Assembly (NCBI RefSeq): GCF_003596335.1 | Contig: NZ_QZCH01000008.1 | Location: 1-64,000, forward strand | Reading direction: 5' to 3' | DNA: 64,000 bases | Source: Motilimonas pumila | GTDB lineage: Bacteria > Pseudomonadota > Gammaproteobacteria > Enterobacterales > CBDFNC01 | Shown: positions 47,157-54,752 of the stretch, one piece after another | Layout: every line of letters starts with the position of its first letter | Numbering within the stretch: the stretch's first letter is position 1 | Position numbers and translations under genes: made by a program | The notes under the pieces: generated by a model | Seen by the model: the letters and a program-made list of their open reading frames with translations, nothing else | What the model was told of the DNA's origin: nothing | Databases searched by the model: none

Positions 47157-47720
47157 ATGACAAGTGAAAAAGCAAAAATGTTAGCGGGTAAGGCCTACGA
47201 TGCTTGGGACGACACCTTGGTTGCCGACAGAATGCGTGCAAAATCTGTTTGCCATCTGTTTAATCAAGCCGATCCGACGCAGTTACACCCGCGTATGGCA
47301 TTGCTGACATCGCTTTTAAACATCTCTGGCCAGGCCCATATTGAGCCAGTTTTTTTTTGCGATTATGGCTACAACATTCATATTGGTGATCACTTTTATG
47401 CCAATCATCATTTGACCATCATTGACGTCTGTGAGGTGAACATTGGCCACCATGTGCTGATTGGCCCACATGTGATGATTGCCACTGCAGGGCACCCCAT
47501 TGAGCCAATGGCTCGGCGAGAAACCGAATTTGGGCGACCGATTAACATAGGTAATGATGTTTGGATAGGCGGTAATGTCTCGATTTTACCGGGCGTCTCT
47601 ATTGGCGATAATTGCGTGATTGGCGCGGGTGCTGTGGTGGTCAAAGATATTCCCGCCAACAGTGTTGCCGTGGGCAACCCTTGTAAAGTGGTAAAGCAAG
47701 TGCCGTTGGTAGAAGCTTAA
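47157..47720 (+). CDS. Sugar O-acetyltransferase (maltose acetyltransferase family)
   Basis: A 187-residue left-handed beta-helix acetyltransferase using acetyl-CoA. The N-terminal Mac domain (KAKMLAGKAYDAWDDTLVADR), the catalytic His in MIATAGHPIEP, and the hexapeptide repeats (IGNDVWIGGNVSILPGVSIG) with terminal VGNPCKVVK are clear. Substrates are usually sugars such as maltose or glucose; the specific one is not predictable. Confidence 0.9.
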   Translation: MTSEKAKMLAGKAYDAWDDTLVADRMRAKSVCHLFNQADPTQLHPRMALLTSLLNISGQAHIEPVFFCDYGYNIHIGDHFYANHHLTIIDVCEVNIGHHVLIGPHVMIATAGHPIEPMARRETEFGRPINIGNDVWIGGNVSILPGVSIGDNCVIGAGAVVVKDIPANSVAVGNPCKVVKQVPLVEA

Positions 47721-47948
47721 AGCTTGCCATGACACCTTTCCAAAGTGGCCTGACAATTCATGCGCCCCCTCAAACGAACACCCACAACCTCAATACTCTT
47801 GTCATTTCAAACTGCCTTATACAACGAATTTTTCCAATGCTTCTCATAACCTTGAGTTGGCGGCAATTCTCTATTAACGCAGTAAGGGTATTATTGACTG
47901 ATGATTTTTGGGGCTCAATAGCAGGGCGTTTATTGTTAGGAGTAGTCA

Positions 47949-48278
47949 TTGTCGGATTTAGTTAACAAAAAGAAAGAAGTCGTTTTTTTATTAGAAAAAT
48001 ATATTTCTACAATAGAGAAAAGTGATATAACAATTCCATTCTGGGAGGGCGGGCTTACTACTTTTATCAGTGCGCTGCAGAAGTGTATTACCGATATAAA
48101 GCGAGATTGTGTATCTCCGACCGGTTTTTATTATCCGTGTATTAATTTGAAGTACTTTCACCCTAAGTCACCTTTAGGGGATGTCTTTGAAATAACTTAC
48201 TCTCATTCTAAAGAGCTGAAAGAAATGTTCGATTTAGTGAATAGTAAATGTAAAGAAATTGCTGAACTTGACAATTAA
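47949..48278 (+). CDS. Hypothetical protein
   Basis: A 109-residue soluble protein, unrecognised, with predicted helical ends and an aromatic-rich middle (FYYPCINLKYFHP). It starts with TTG at 47949 after TTAGGAG. AT-rich compared with the acetyltransferase before it. Hairpin-like repeat at 48294-48317 follows. Might be part of a mobile or stress module, but there is no evidence beyond composition. Confidence 0.5.
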   Translation: MSDLVNKKKEVVFLLEKYISTIEKSDITIPFWEGGLTTFISALQKCITDIKRDCVSPTGFYYPCINLKYFHPKSPLGDVFEITYSHSKELKEMFDLVNSKCKEIAELDN

Positions 48279-48293
48279 TTCAGTCATTTAATC

Positions 48294-48317
48294 AGAGTAA
48301 AACCTTGCTTTTACTCT
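48294..48317. terminator. AT-rich hairpin after the hypothetical gene
   Basis: Perfect nine-base stem AGAGTAAAA/TTTTACTCT with a six-base loop, 16 bases after the stop at 48278. No T run follows. Confidence 0.35.
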
Positions 48318-48381
48318 TCCCACACTAAGCTTAGTTCGTCACTATACGCGATTGAATGAGATGTTATATGCGAAATAAGCA

Positions 48382-48672
48382 ATGTTAAAAACGGTAGATT
48401 ATTTACTTCATATCCACACACTTCCGGATGACCTGAAAAAAGCCCTTAATGACCCCCAAGATTTGCTGTGGGGCACTGCGCAGCTTTATGCTAAGTTGAT
48501 TGAAACTCAGTATCTTTGGAGAATCTGGCAGATAGATGAGTTTGGTGAATTATGGATTGAGGTCAACTCCATTAATGATAAAGGCAGCCCTAGGTTTGAG
48601 ACGCTTAAGCTAGACTCAGGCACATACGCTCTCATAGAAAATGAGCCTTATCAGGTGCTAGTTGATCCCTAA
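48382..48672 (+). CDS. Hypothetical protein
   Basis: A 96-residue soluble protein of no recognised family. N-terminal helix, then a beta-rich half with aromatic residues (QYLWRIWQIDEFGELWIEVNS). No signal peptide. Stands alone between the previous small gene and the FadL-type gene on the other strand. Confidence 0.5.
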   Translation: MLKTVDYLLHIHTLPDDLKKALNDPQDLLWGTAQLYAKLIETQYLWRIWQIDEFGELWIEVNSINDKGSPRFETLKLDSGTYALIENEPYQVLVDP

Positions 48673-48795
48673 TATAGGCTAGCGTAGCCCATTTTAAGGG
48701 CAAAAACGAACAAAGCATTTTGCCGTTGGCAAGAGAAGCGCCAGTAATGGCTAAAAGGGGCAAAGACGGCGCTGCCAATTACCTTATCTCGGCGC

Positions 48796-48822
48796 AAAAA
48801 AACGGGGCCCAATGTGAGCCCC
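48796..48822 (-). terminator. Terminator of the FadL-family gene
   Basis: GGGGC/GCCCC stem with a nine-base loop and seven T on the minus strand, 36 bases past the stop at 48858. Confidence 0.8.
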
Positions 48823-48857
48823 AGCTTTAAGGTAACAGCTTTAAGATAAAGTGTTTA

Positions 48858-50000
48858 TTAGTATTTTAGTGAAGCGGTAATAAAGTGCAGGCGGTTTTTC
48901 GTGAAGCTGCCTTGGGCTACGCCATCGATTTTAGCTTCGCCTAGGTCTGAGTATTGGTAAGCTATCCCCAGCGTTTTGTCACCCCACACTTGGGTTTCCG
49001 CACCGACACCTATGCGCCACGCTTCATCCAGTGCTAAGTCGATGGTGCGCTGGCTGGCACTGTCGATTGGGCTTGAGTCGTAAGAAGCGCCTGCCATCAA
49101 GGTCCAGCTGCCTAAATCGTGACGAACGGCCGCGCCAATACCAAAGGTATCTTGGTAGTCTCTGTCCAAACTGTCACCAAAGCGGCTCCACTGTTCCCAG
49201 TTTACTTTGGCCGATAGGTGAGTTTGTGGGGTAAGCGCATACTCTGCGCCTAAAACCACGCTGCGCGGAGTACGCATTTTTTCTGCAATGACAATTTCGC
49301 CGCCGTTAATGGTGGTGAACGCTAAGTCGTCATATTTATGCTCAGTACCCGAACTATAGGTTAAGCCGAATAGCCATTTATCGATTTGATACTGAGCACC
49401 CAAGCTAAAAGATAATCGAAAATCGCTGTCGCTGACCTCTTGTTCTCGGGAGTGGCCTTTGAAAAAAGTCATAGAAAAGTCGCTGTATTGGCCAATCAAG
49501 GAAGCGCCAAGAGATAGTTGCTCATTGACTTGATAGCCTACCGACGCGGTAAGGTTTACGGCGCTAATAGCGCTTTCATCTAAAATGGTTAAATCACCCA
49601 CGCCGCCTAGCGCGCCACTGGCGTATTCTAAACCTAGGCCTCCGGGCGCGTGTAACGCAATACCGGCAACCCAGTCGTCATTGATACGTTTGGCGTAAGA
49701 AAGATGAGGCAACAATTGATTGGAAGTGCTGTCGGCAGAAGCGTAAAGCTGATCGCCTTCGAAGTGCTGCGATAAATCAAGGTACTGCAGGCCTACATGG
49801 TAGCTGTAATCATCGATACCGGTTAAACCGGCCGGGTTGGTAACCACCGCCGAGCTATCTCGATTGTTGACGACGCCTGTTACACCCGCGGTGGCTAAGC
49901 TTTCGGCGGTACCCATCTGACTTAAAGATAGACCCGCGCCAGTAGCTGGAAGCGAGATAAGGCTAGCGAATATAGCCCAAGGGGCAAGTGTTTTTTGCAT
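48858..50000 (-). CDS. FadL-family outer-membrane transport protein
   Basis: A 380-residue beta-barrel. Signal peptide (cleaved after TGA, near residue 22), then the FadL-type N-terminal plug GLSLSQMGTAESLATAGVTG and the NPAGL motif. The strands alternate and the C-terminus ends in an aromatic-rich strand (HFITASLKY). Members let hydrophobic molecules (long-chain fatty acids, aromatics) cross the outer membrane. Two small palindromes upstream (50101-50115, 50128-50141) may be regulator sites. Confidence 0.88.
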   Translation of the reverse strand: MQKTLAPWAIFASLISLPATGAGLSLSQMGTAESLATAGVTGVVNNRDSSAVVTNPAGLTGIDDYSYHVGLQYLDLSQHFEGDQLYASADSTSNQLLPHLSYAKRINDDWVAGIALHAPGGLGLEYASGALGGVGDLTILDESAISAVNLTASVGYQVNEQLSLGASLIGQYSDFSMTFFKGHSREQEVSDSDFRLSFSLGAQYQIDKWLFGLTYSSGTEHKYDDLAFTTINGGEIVIAEKMRTPRSVVLGAEYALTPQTHLSAKVNWEQWSRFGDSLDRDYQDTFGIGAAVRHDLGSWTLMAGASYDSSPIDSASQRTIDLALDEAWRIGVGAETQVWGDKTLGIAYQYSDLGEAKIDGVAQGSFTKNRLHFITASLKY

Positions 50001-50100
50001 TGCAGTGTTTATCCGTTAAGTTGTTTATAAGATGACTTTTATGTCTGTCATCATAGCTACAATATAGGCGTTAATCTCATGCTGTGTTGGTATAGGGTCT

Positions 50101-50141
50101 ATTACCATAGGTAATATATAGGGTTGTCCTAAGTTCTTAGG
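50101..50141. promoter_or_regulatory. Two perfect palindromes upstream of the FadL gene
   Basis: ATTACC-ATA-GGTAAT at 50101-50115 and CCTAAG-TT-CTTAGG at 50128-50141, about 100-140 bases from the start at 50000. Their spacing suggests operator sites; no known consensus is matched. Confidence 0.35.
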
Positions 50142-50235
50142 CATTTACCTGTAGCTGTTGGCTGCCAGCCCTAAGCAGATAAATGCCTTCATCTTATTGG
50201 TGGTTAATTTCGCAATGACTGGCACCAGAATGGGC

Positions 50236-51486
50236 TTATAATTGTTGATACCTTGCCGCTGCTGCCGCGACTGCTTGCCAATGAGTGCTGGACTGTAATT
50301 CCTGTAACAGTGTTTGCTGTTCATCTGGGCTCATTGGCAAAAGACGGCCGACCATGTCATAAGGCGTTTCACCTTGCTCAATATTAGCTAAGTCAAACCC
50401 TGCTTGATTGAGCAGCCAGATGGCGCTTGAGCCCGTATCGTAGAAAATATTAAAAGCAAAGTATTGAGTTGATTGCTCTGCATTGTTGAACCTTGAATAA
50501 CCGCCTTGCTCGTTATCCATTTGCAGTGGATCAAAGCTAATAAATTTATGCTTGGCATAAACAGGTAAAATGGCGCGAGACAACATCACATCTATGTATT
50601 GAGCACTGCCTTCGTAGCGCTCTTGACTCATGCCGTGGCGATAAACCCAGGTTTGTTGCTTGGTTTTACCTGTGGCGGCTTGCTCTAACTTAATTTGCTC
50701 ATGAGCCATTAACCAATATTCTTGCAGCTGCTTTTTAGCTTCTTCGGCTGTCATGGTTTTATCAGGCAAACCCTGCAAAATGGCCAATTGAGCTAGTTGC
50801 AGGGTGCGAAATTGCAAGCTGTTTGGGTATTGGTTCAGCTGCTCAAATGGTAATTGCTGGGTGTGTGGGCTTGTTTTAAATTCAGCGGCTTGATGGTTAT
50901 GAAATATCTCATGAACAGCTAAAGCAATATCTGCGGTAAAATCAGGATGAGTGACATTCACCGAGCTTGGCTTGTACCTTTGCAAATAATAGTTATGGCC
51001 ATCCACCGAATAATAAAATTCAAAGGTATCGTTACCGCCATTACTGGCTCGCAGTTTGTCATTTGCTTGATGCATTTCATGCTCTAAGTGCAGTGCGGTT
51101 AAACCGTAATTTTCATTGGCACCGATTTGCTGTCCTTGTTTAAGGTGCGATTGAGGGTTGAGCATGATGGCTGTTTGTGGCTCATTGTTGCCATCAACAC
51201 GGACATACAATTGCGAGGTTTGGCCGTATTGGTAACTTGGCCAAATTTGGCTTTGCTTGAAAAAATCCTTTGCTTGTCGAAGCTGCTTTAGAAAGTCTTT
51301 ATCGATCGCCTGAGTAAGCTCAGTGTTGGGCGCCTGTGCCGGCGTAACCAAAGATGATCCCGTTGGCTTTGTAGTGGGGGCGGTGGGCTTGCTCGGTTTG
51401 ATTGCATTGCTGCCCCCAGAGTCTTGGCAAGCGCTAAGGATAACAAGCAATAAGCTGGTGCAGGTTGTTCGAATGGTACGATTCAT
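50236..51486 (-). CDS. Lipoprotein with HExxH zinc-peptidase motif
   Basis: A 416-residue protein. Lipoprotein signal (lipobox LSAC, Cys near residue 20), a Pro/Thr/Ser/Lys linker (about 22-60), then a soluble domain with VHEIFHNHQ (zinc-binding HExxH near residue 200) and, about 100 residues later, RYEGSAQYID, whose Glu could be the third ligand. That arrangement fits a gluzincin-like metallopeptidase, although I do not recognise the family. Start chosen at the ATG at 51486 rather than 51513, since the signal peptide begins there. Shares N-terminal design with the lipoprotein at 51588. Confidence 0.6.
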   Translation of the reverse strand: MNRTIRTTCTSLLLVILSACQDSGGSNAIKPSKPTAPTTKPTGSSLVTPAQAPNTELTQAIDKDFLKQLRQAKDFFKQSQIWPSYQYGQTSQLYVRVDGNNEPQTAIMLNPQSHLKQGQQIGANENYGLTALHLEHEMHQANDKLRASNGGNDTFEFYYSVDGHNYYLQRYKPSSVNVTHPDFTADIALAVHEIFHNHQAAEFKTSPHTQQLPFEQLNQYPNSLQFRTLQLAQLAILQGLPDKTMTAEEAKKQLQEYWLMAHEQIKLEQAATGKTKQQTWVYRHGMSQERYEGSAQYIDVMLSRAILPVYAKHKFISFDPLQMDNEQGGYSRFNNAEQSTQYFAFNIFYDTGSSAIWLLNQAGFDLANIEQGETPYDMVGRLLPMSPDEQQTLLQELQSSTHWQAVAAAAARYQQL

Positions 51487-51587
51487 AAGGGCGTTCTCTT
51501 GAAAATAAGTCATAAATTTGTGTCGCTAAGCAGTTTGCTGAGGTGGCAAATAACGGATGGTTTTTGCTGCGCGGCCATTAAAAACCA

Positions 51588-52352
51588 TCATTCGGTAAGC
51601 AATGAAAACTGCTTTAGCTCTGCGGGAGTTAAGTAATGCATTTCTTGTGTGCTGGCCTGATGCAAGGTGAAAAAGTAAAACTCACTGGCCTTACTTAAGC
51701 CTATTTTTTGGTAGTATTGGATATAAGGCTGGTGGGCTTCATGGTCTCTTGGTAGTTCTTTGCCTTCTCGCTCACCGTCACTCCATGAATGCACTCCGAT
51801 AAAAGCGTCTTTATCTGCACTACGGCTTTGGCCTGCGAGGAACAAATCTGTGCCACCTGATGCAACTCCTCCACGCAATACTTGGCCTTGCGCGTCCTTC
51901 TTATTGCGTAAGTTAGATACATGAGTATGTATTTTTTGGGTATGGACCAGTTTGGCCAATTTCAGATTGGTCTCATCATCAATGGAGCCGCTGACGTCTA
52001 AAAATTGTAACCGCTGTAACTGGCTGTGCTGAGAGAACAAGGTTTGGCCAGCCTCTAAGCTGCCATCACAAATCACCCCTTCAATTTGAGCAACGGTTTC
52101 ACCTTCTAAAACGCTAAATACAGCGGTGTCTTGTGCTGTCATGTCATTTGCTTCTAATAATGCTGGATCGCACTGGGATATATAGCGGCTGACAATTTGC
52201 GGGCCCGGCTCGGTTGTCGGGGTTGGCTCTGTGGTTGGTGCTAGTGTTGGTGTTGGGCTCGGGCTCGTTGGTTTGGTTGCGACACTATCTGAACCGCTAT
52301 TACATGCGGTTAGGGTCAGTAGGCTGAGAGCGGCAACATAGGGCAGTTTCAT
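51588..52352 (-). CDS. Hypothetical lipoprotein, possibly ClpP-like fold
   Basis: A 254-residue protein with a lipobox (LTAC, Cys17) and a Thr/Pro-rich linker of tandem TP/PT repeats (about 27-50). The globular part contains GGVASGGTDLFLAGQSRSADKDAFIGVHSW, reminiscent of the oxyanion and serine region of periplasmic ClpP/SppA-like proteins. The match is suggestive only. It lies between the zincin lipoprotein and a two-component kinase, all leftward. Confidence 0.5.
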   Translation of the reverse strand: MKLPYVAALSLLTLTACNSGSDSVATKPTSPSPTPTLAPTTEPTPTTEPGPQIVSRYISQCDPALLEANDMTAQDTAVFSVLEGETVAQIEGVICDGSLEAGQTLFSQHSQLQRLQFLDVSGSIDDETNLKLAKLVHTQKIHTHVSNLRNKKDAQGQVLRGGVASGGTDLFLAGQSRSADKDAFIGVHSWSDGEREGKELPRDHEAHQPYIQYYQKIGLSKASEFYFFTLHQASTQEMHYLTPAELKQFSLLTE

Positions 52353-52453
52353 TATGTGTTCCTGTCATGATGTGAGATGACGGCATTATGAAACTCAGGG
52401 CAGAAACTTAATATCGTGACTGTGTCAGCTTTTGTCGGCAGTTTGTAATGGAA

Positions 52454-53746
52454 CTAATGGGCTGCTTTTAGCGGAATGGATAAACAAAAACTGACGCCTC
52501 CAAGAGGACCTTGCTGCACGCCGACACTGCCTTGATGACGGCAGGCTATTTGTTTCACTATTGCTAGGCCTAAGCCGTAACCGCCAGTGGTTTTGTTACG
52601 ATCAGAATCTACACGATAGAAAGGTTTAAAAAGATGCGTAAAGTGCTCGGCATCAATGCCTGGGCCATCGTCATATACCCAAAAATCGACATTTTGAGCC
52701 ATGATTTTTACTTCTAAGACCGCTTGATGTTGGCAGTACTTAATAGCATTGCTGAGCAAATTGTTCAGTGCACGTTTGATGAGCCGAGGATCAAACTCGG
52801 CTTTAAGGTTGTCGGGTAAGTGATACTTCAGGGTGACGGCATCTGTGGCTTGTAAATTTGCTAGCAGGCTGCCCAGCCATGGCTCAAGGAGTATACTTTG
52901 ATACGTTAATGTCAGGTCTTCGCGTTCTAATTTACTGTAATAGAGCATTTCATCTACCATTTGGCTGAGCTCTTCGGTGTCTTCGATGATACTGTTTAAG
53001 GTTTGCTTGGTGATTTCACTTTGGGTCTGTACTGATAAAATATCAGCTTGCCATTGGATCCTAAAAATAGGGGTGCGAAGGTCGTGCGCTAACGCGTGGG
53101 TGAGCTGTTTATTGTTGTTGATAAGGGCGCTTATCTTGTCTGCCATGGCATTAAAACTGCGATTAAGACTTCCCAGCCTTAAATGGCTCGACTCTGAAAC
53201 ACGCGCACTAAAGTCGCCGTTGCCAAAGGCGGCACTGGCTTTAGCTAAAGCCCGGTAGCGGCGATTTAGAAACCAGGCGAGTAATAAACAATAAGCGGCG
53301 AAACCCATTAACCAAAACAGCCAGAGTAAGTCTTCTGCGTCATGTAACTGCTGGTACAATAATGCTTGCTCATCAAAGCTGACATAATAAAAAGCCTCGC
53401 TGTGATCCAATACAAACCAAAAATTATCTAGGTCAGCAATATAGTATTTTGCTTGTTGCAATTCGAAGTACGTAATAGGCGCGAAATCTGGGTAATCCAA
53501 TGCGCTAAACCGGCTTAATTGGGTGCCTCTTTGTTTACAATAATCTTGCAGCAGAAGCTCAACTTGCGATGTTGGCAGGTGCGCTGCTAAATGATTGAAC
53601 AATTTCAGCGTGGCTTGGGTTTCGGCATTAATGACTTGTTGGTCGTAGTTATCCTGATGACCAAAAATAAGGCTTTCGTACGCTACTACTGAAGCTGCAA
53701 AAAACAGTAATAAACCAATAAAAGATTCAATAAAAAAGCGTGACAT
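52454..53746 (-). CDS. Two-component sensor histidine kinase (RstB-like layout)
   Basis: About 430 residues: membrane span (6-22), periplasmic domain (about 25-140), second span (about 141-160), HAMP, HisKA with LAHDLRTPIFR (phospho-acceptor His near 219), and HATPase with DDGPGIDAEH and GYGLGLAIVKQI. The start is set at the ATG at 53746 after AAGG; an upstream TTG is less likely. Partner of the response regulator upstream, from which it is separated by 29 bases. The signal is unknown. Confidence 0.88.
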   Translation of the reverse strand: MSRFFIESFIGLLLFFAASVVAYESLIFGHQDNYDQQVINAETQATLKLFNHLAAHLPTSQVELLLQDYCKQRGTQLSRFSALDYPDFAPITYFELQQAKYYIADLDNFWFVLDHSEAFYYVSFDEQALLYQQLHDAEDLLWLFWLMGFAAYCLLLAWFLNRRYRALAKASAAFGNGDFSARVSESSHLRLGSLNRSFNAMADKISALINNNKQLTHALAHDLRTPIFRIQWQADILSVQTQSEITKQTLNSIIEDTEELSQMVDEMLYYSKLEREDLTLTYQSILLEPWLGSLLANLQATDAVTLKYHLPDNLKAEFDPRLIKRALNNLLSNAIKYCQHQAVLEVKIMAQNVDFWVYDDGPGIDAEHFTHLFKPFYRVDSDRNKTTGGYGLGLAIVKQIACRHQGSVGVQQGPLGGVSFCLSIPLKAAH

Positions 53747-53775
53747 GATGACCTTGTTTGCCCTCAAAAGAGGAT

Positions 53776-54468
53776 TTAATTCCAGCTGTCTGGGACAAAC
53801 AAATAACCTTGTCCACGCACTGTAATGATTCTTTGGGGAGTCGCCGCATTGTCTGCCAGCTTCTTTCGCAGGGTGACAATCTTATTGTCTATTGTGCGAT
53901 CTAAGCCATCATATTCAACCCCTCGCAAGTGCTGAGTTAGCTGCTCCCTTGATAACACGGTATCAGCGGAATGAGCCAGCAGCCAAAGTAAACTGAACTC
54001 ACTGTTTGTCAGGTTGATGGTTTGTCCCGCCAGCTGGCATAAACGGCGATTCTTCATTAGTTTTAACTGGCCAAATTCTAGCTGCTCAGTGACCACTGTG
54101 TCTTGCCTTCTAAGTAATGCTCTGACTCTGGCTAATAATACTCGTGGCTTGATGGGTTTGTTGACAAAATCATCGGCGCCTATCTCTAAGGCGGCCACGT
54201 GGTCAAAATCATCGTCACTGGCAGTGAGCATTAATACCTTACCGCAGTAATGTGGCCGTATCTGTCTGCAAAGTGTCAGGCCATCTTGTCCTGGCAGCAT
54301 AAGATCAAGCAGCACGGCGCTTGGTTGCTCCTTAATAATGGCTTGCTCTGCCTGTAAGCCGTCATCAAAACGGCTTACCTTAAAGCCTTGCTGCGCAAAA
54401 TACGCCGATAACATCTGGTTTAATTTGGGGTCATCTTCAACGATGAATAAATGGGGCGCCTGACTCAA
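53776..54468 (-). CDS. OmpR-family response regulator
   Basis: A 230-residue regulator. Receiver 1-120 with Asp in VLLDLMLPGQDG and Lys in VNKPIKP; DNA-binding winged helix in the C-terminal half (LTNSEFSLLWLLAHSADTVLSREQL, IITVRGQGYLF). Transcribed before its kinase. Target genes may include the two lipoproteins downstream. Confidence 0.92.
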   Translation of the reverse strand: MSQAPHLFIVEDDPKLNQMLSAYFAQQGFKVSRFDDGLQAEQAIIKEQPSAVLLDLMLPGQDGLTLCRQIRPHYCGKVLMLTASDDDFDHVAALEIGADDFVNKPIKPRVLLARVRALLRRQDTVVTEQLEFGQLKLMKNRRLCQLAGQTINLTNSEFSLLWLLAHSADTVLSREQLTQHLRGVEYDGLDRTIDNKIVTLRKKLADNAATPQRIITVRGQGYLFVPDSWN

Positions 54469-54690
54469 ACTTTGCTCTTTTCTGATGTTTCATTGATAAG
54501 TGATAATGCCGACTTTTATGTTTTTGAGCAAAGCGATATTGACTGTTTTGAAGGTGTAATAGGATGGAAAACAGAAACCATTAGAGTTTTATACTGCTTG
54601 ATTTATGGAGGGAGTAAAGGTTTGAACAAGTATGCTGGTAATAATCATGGCGTCAATAATAAAGCCTTGCCATTATTGCGGTGTTTGCAT

Positions 54691-54737
54691 AGCCAAAATA
54701 AGCCACAACGTCTGAGCGTCGGGGCTTATTTTTGGCT
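54691..54737 (-). terminator. Terminator of the putative effector gene
   Basis: AGCCAAAATAAGCC against GGCTTATTTTTGGCT (one extra T), 15 bases past the effector stop. A/T tracts allow two-way function. Confidence 0.7.
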
Positions 54738-54752
54738 GCCGTGTATTAAAGG

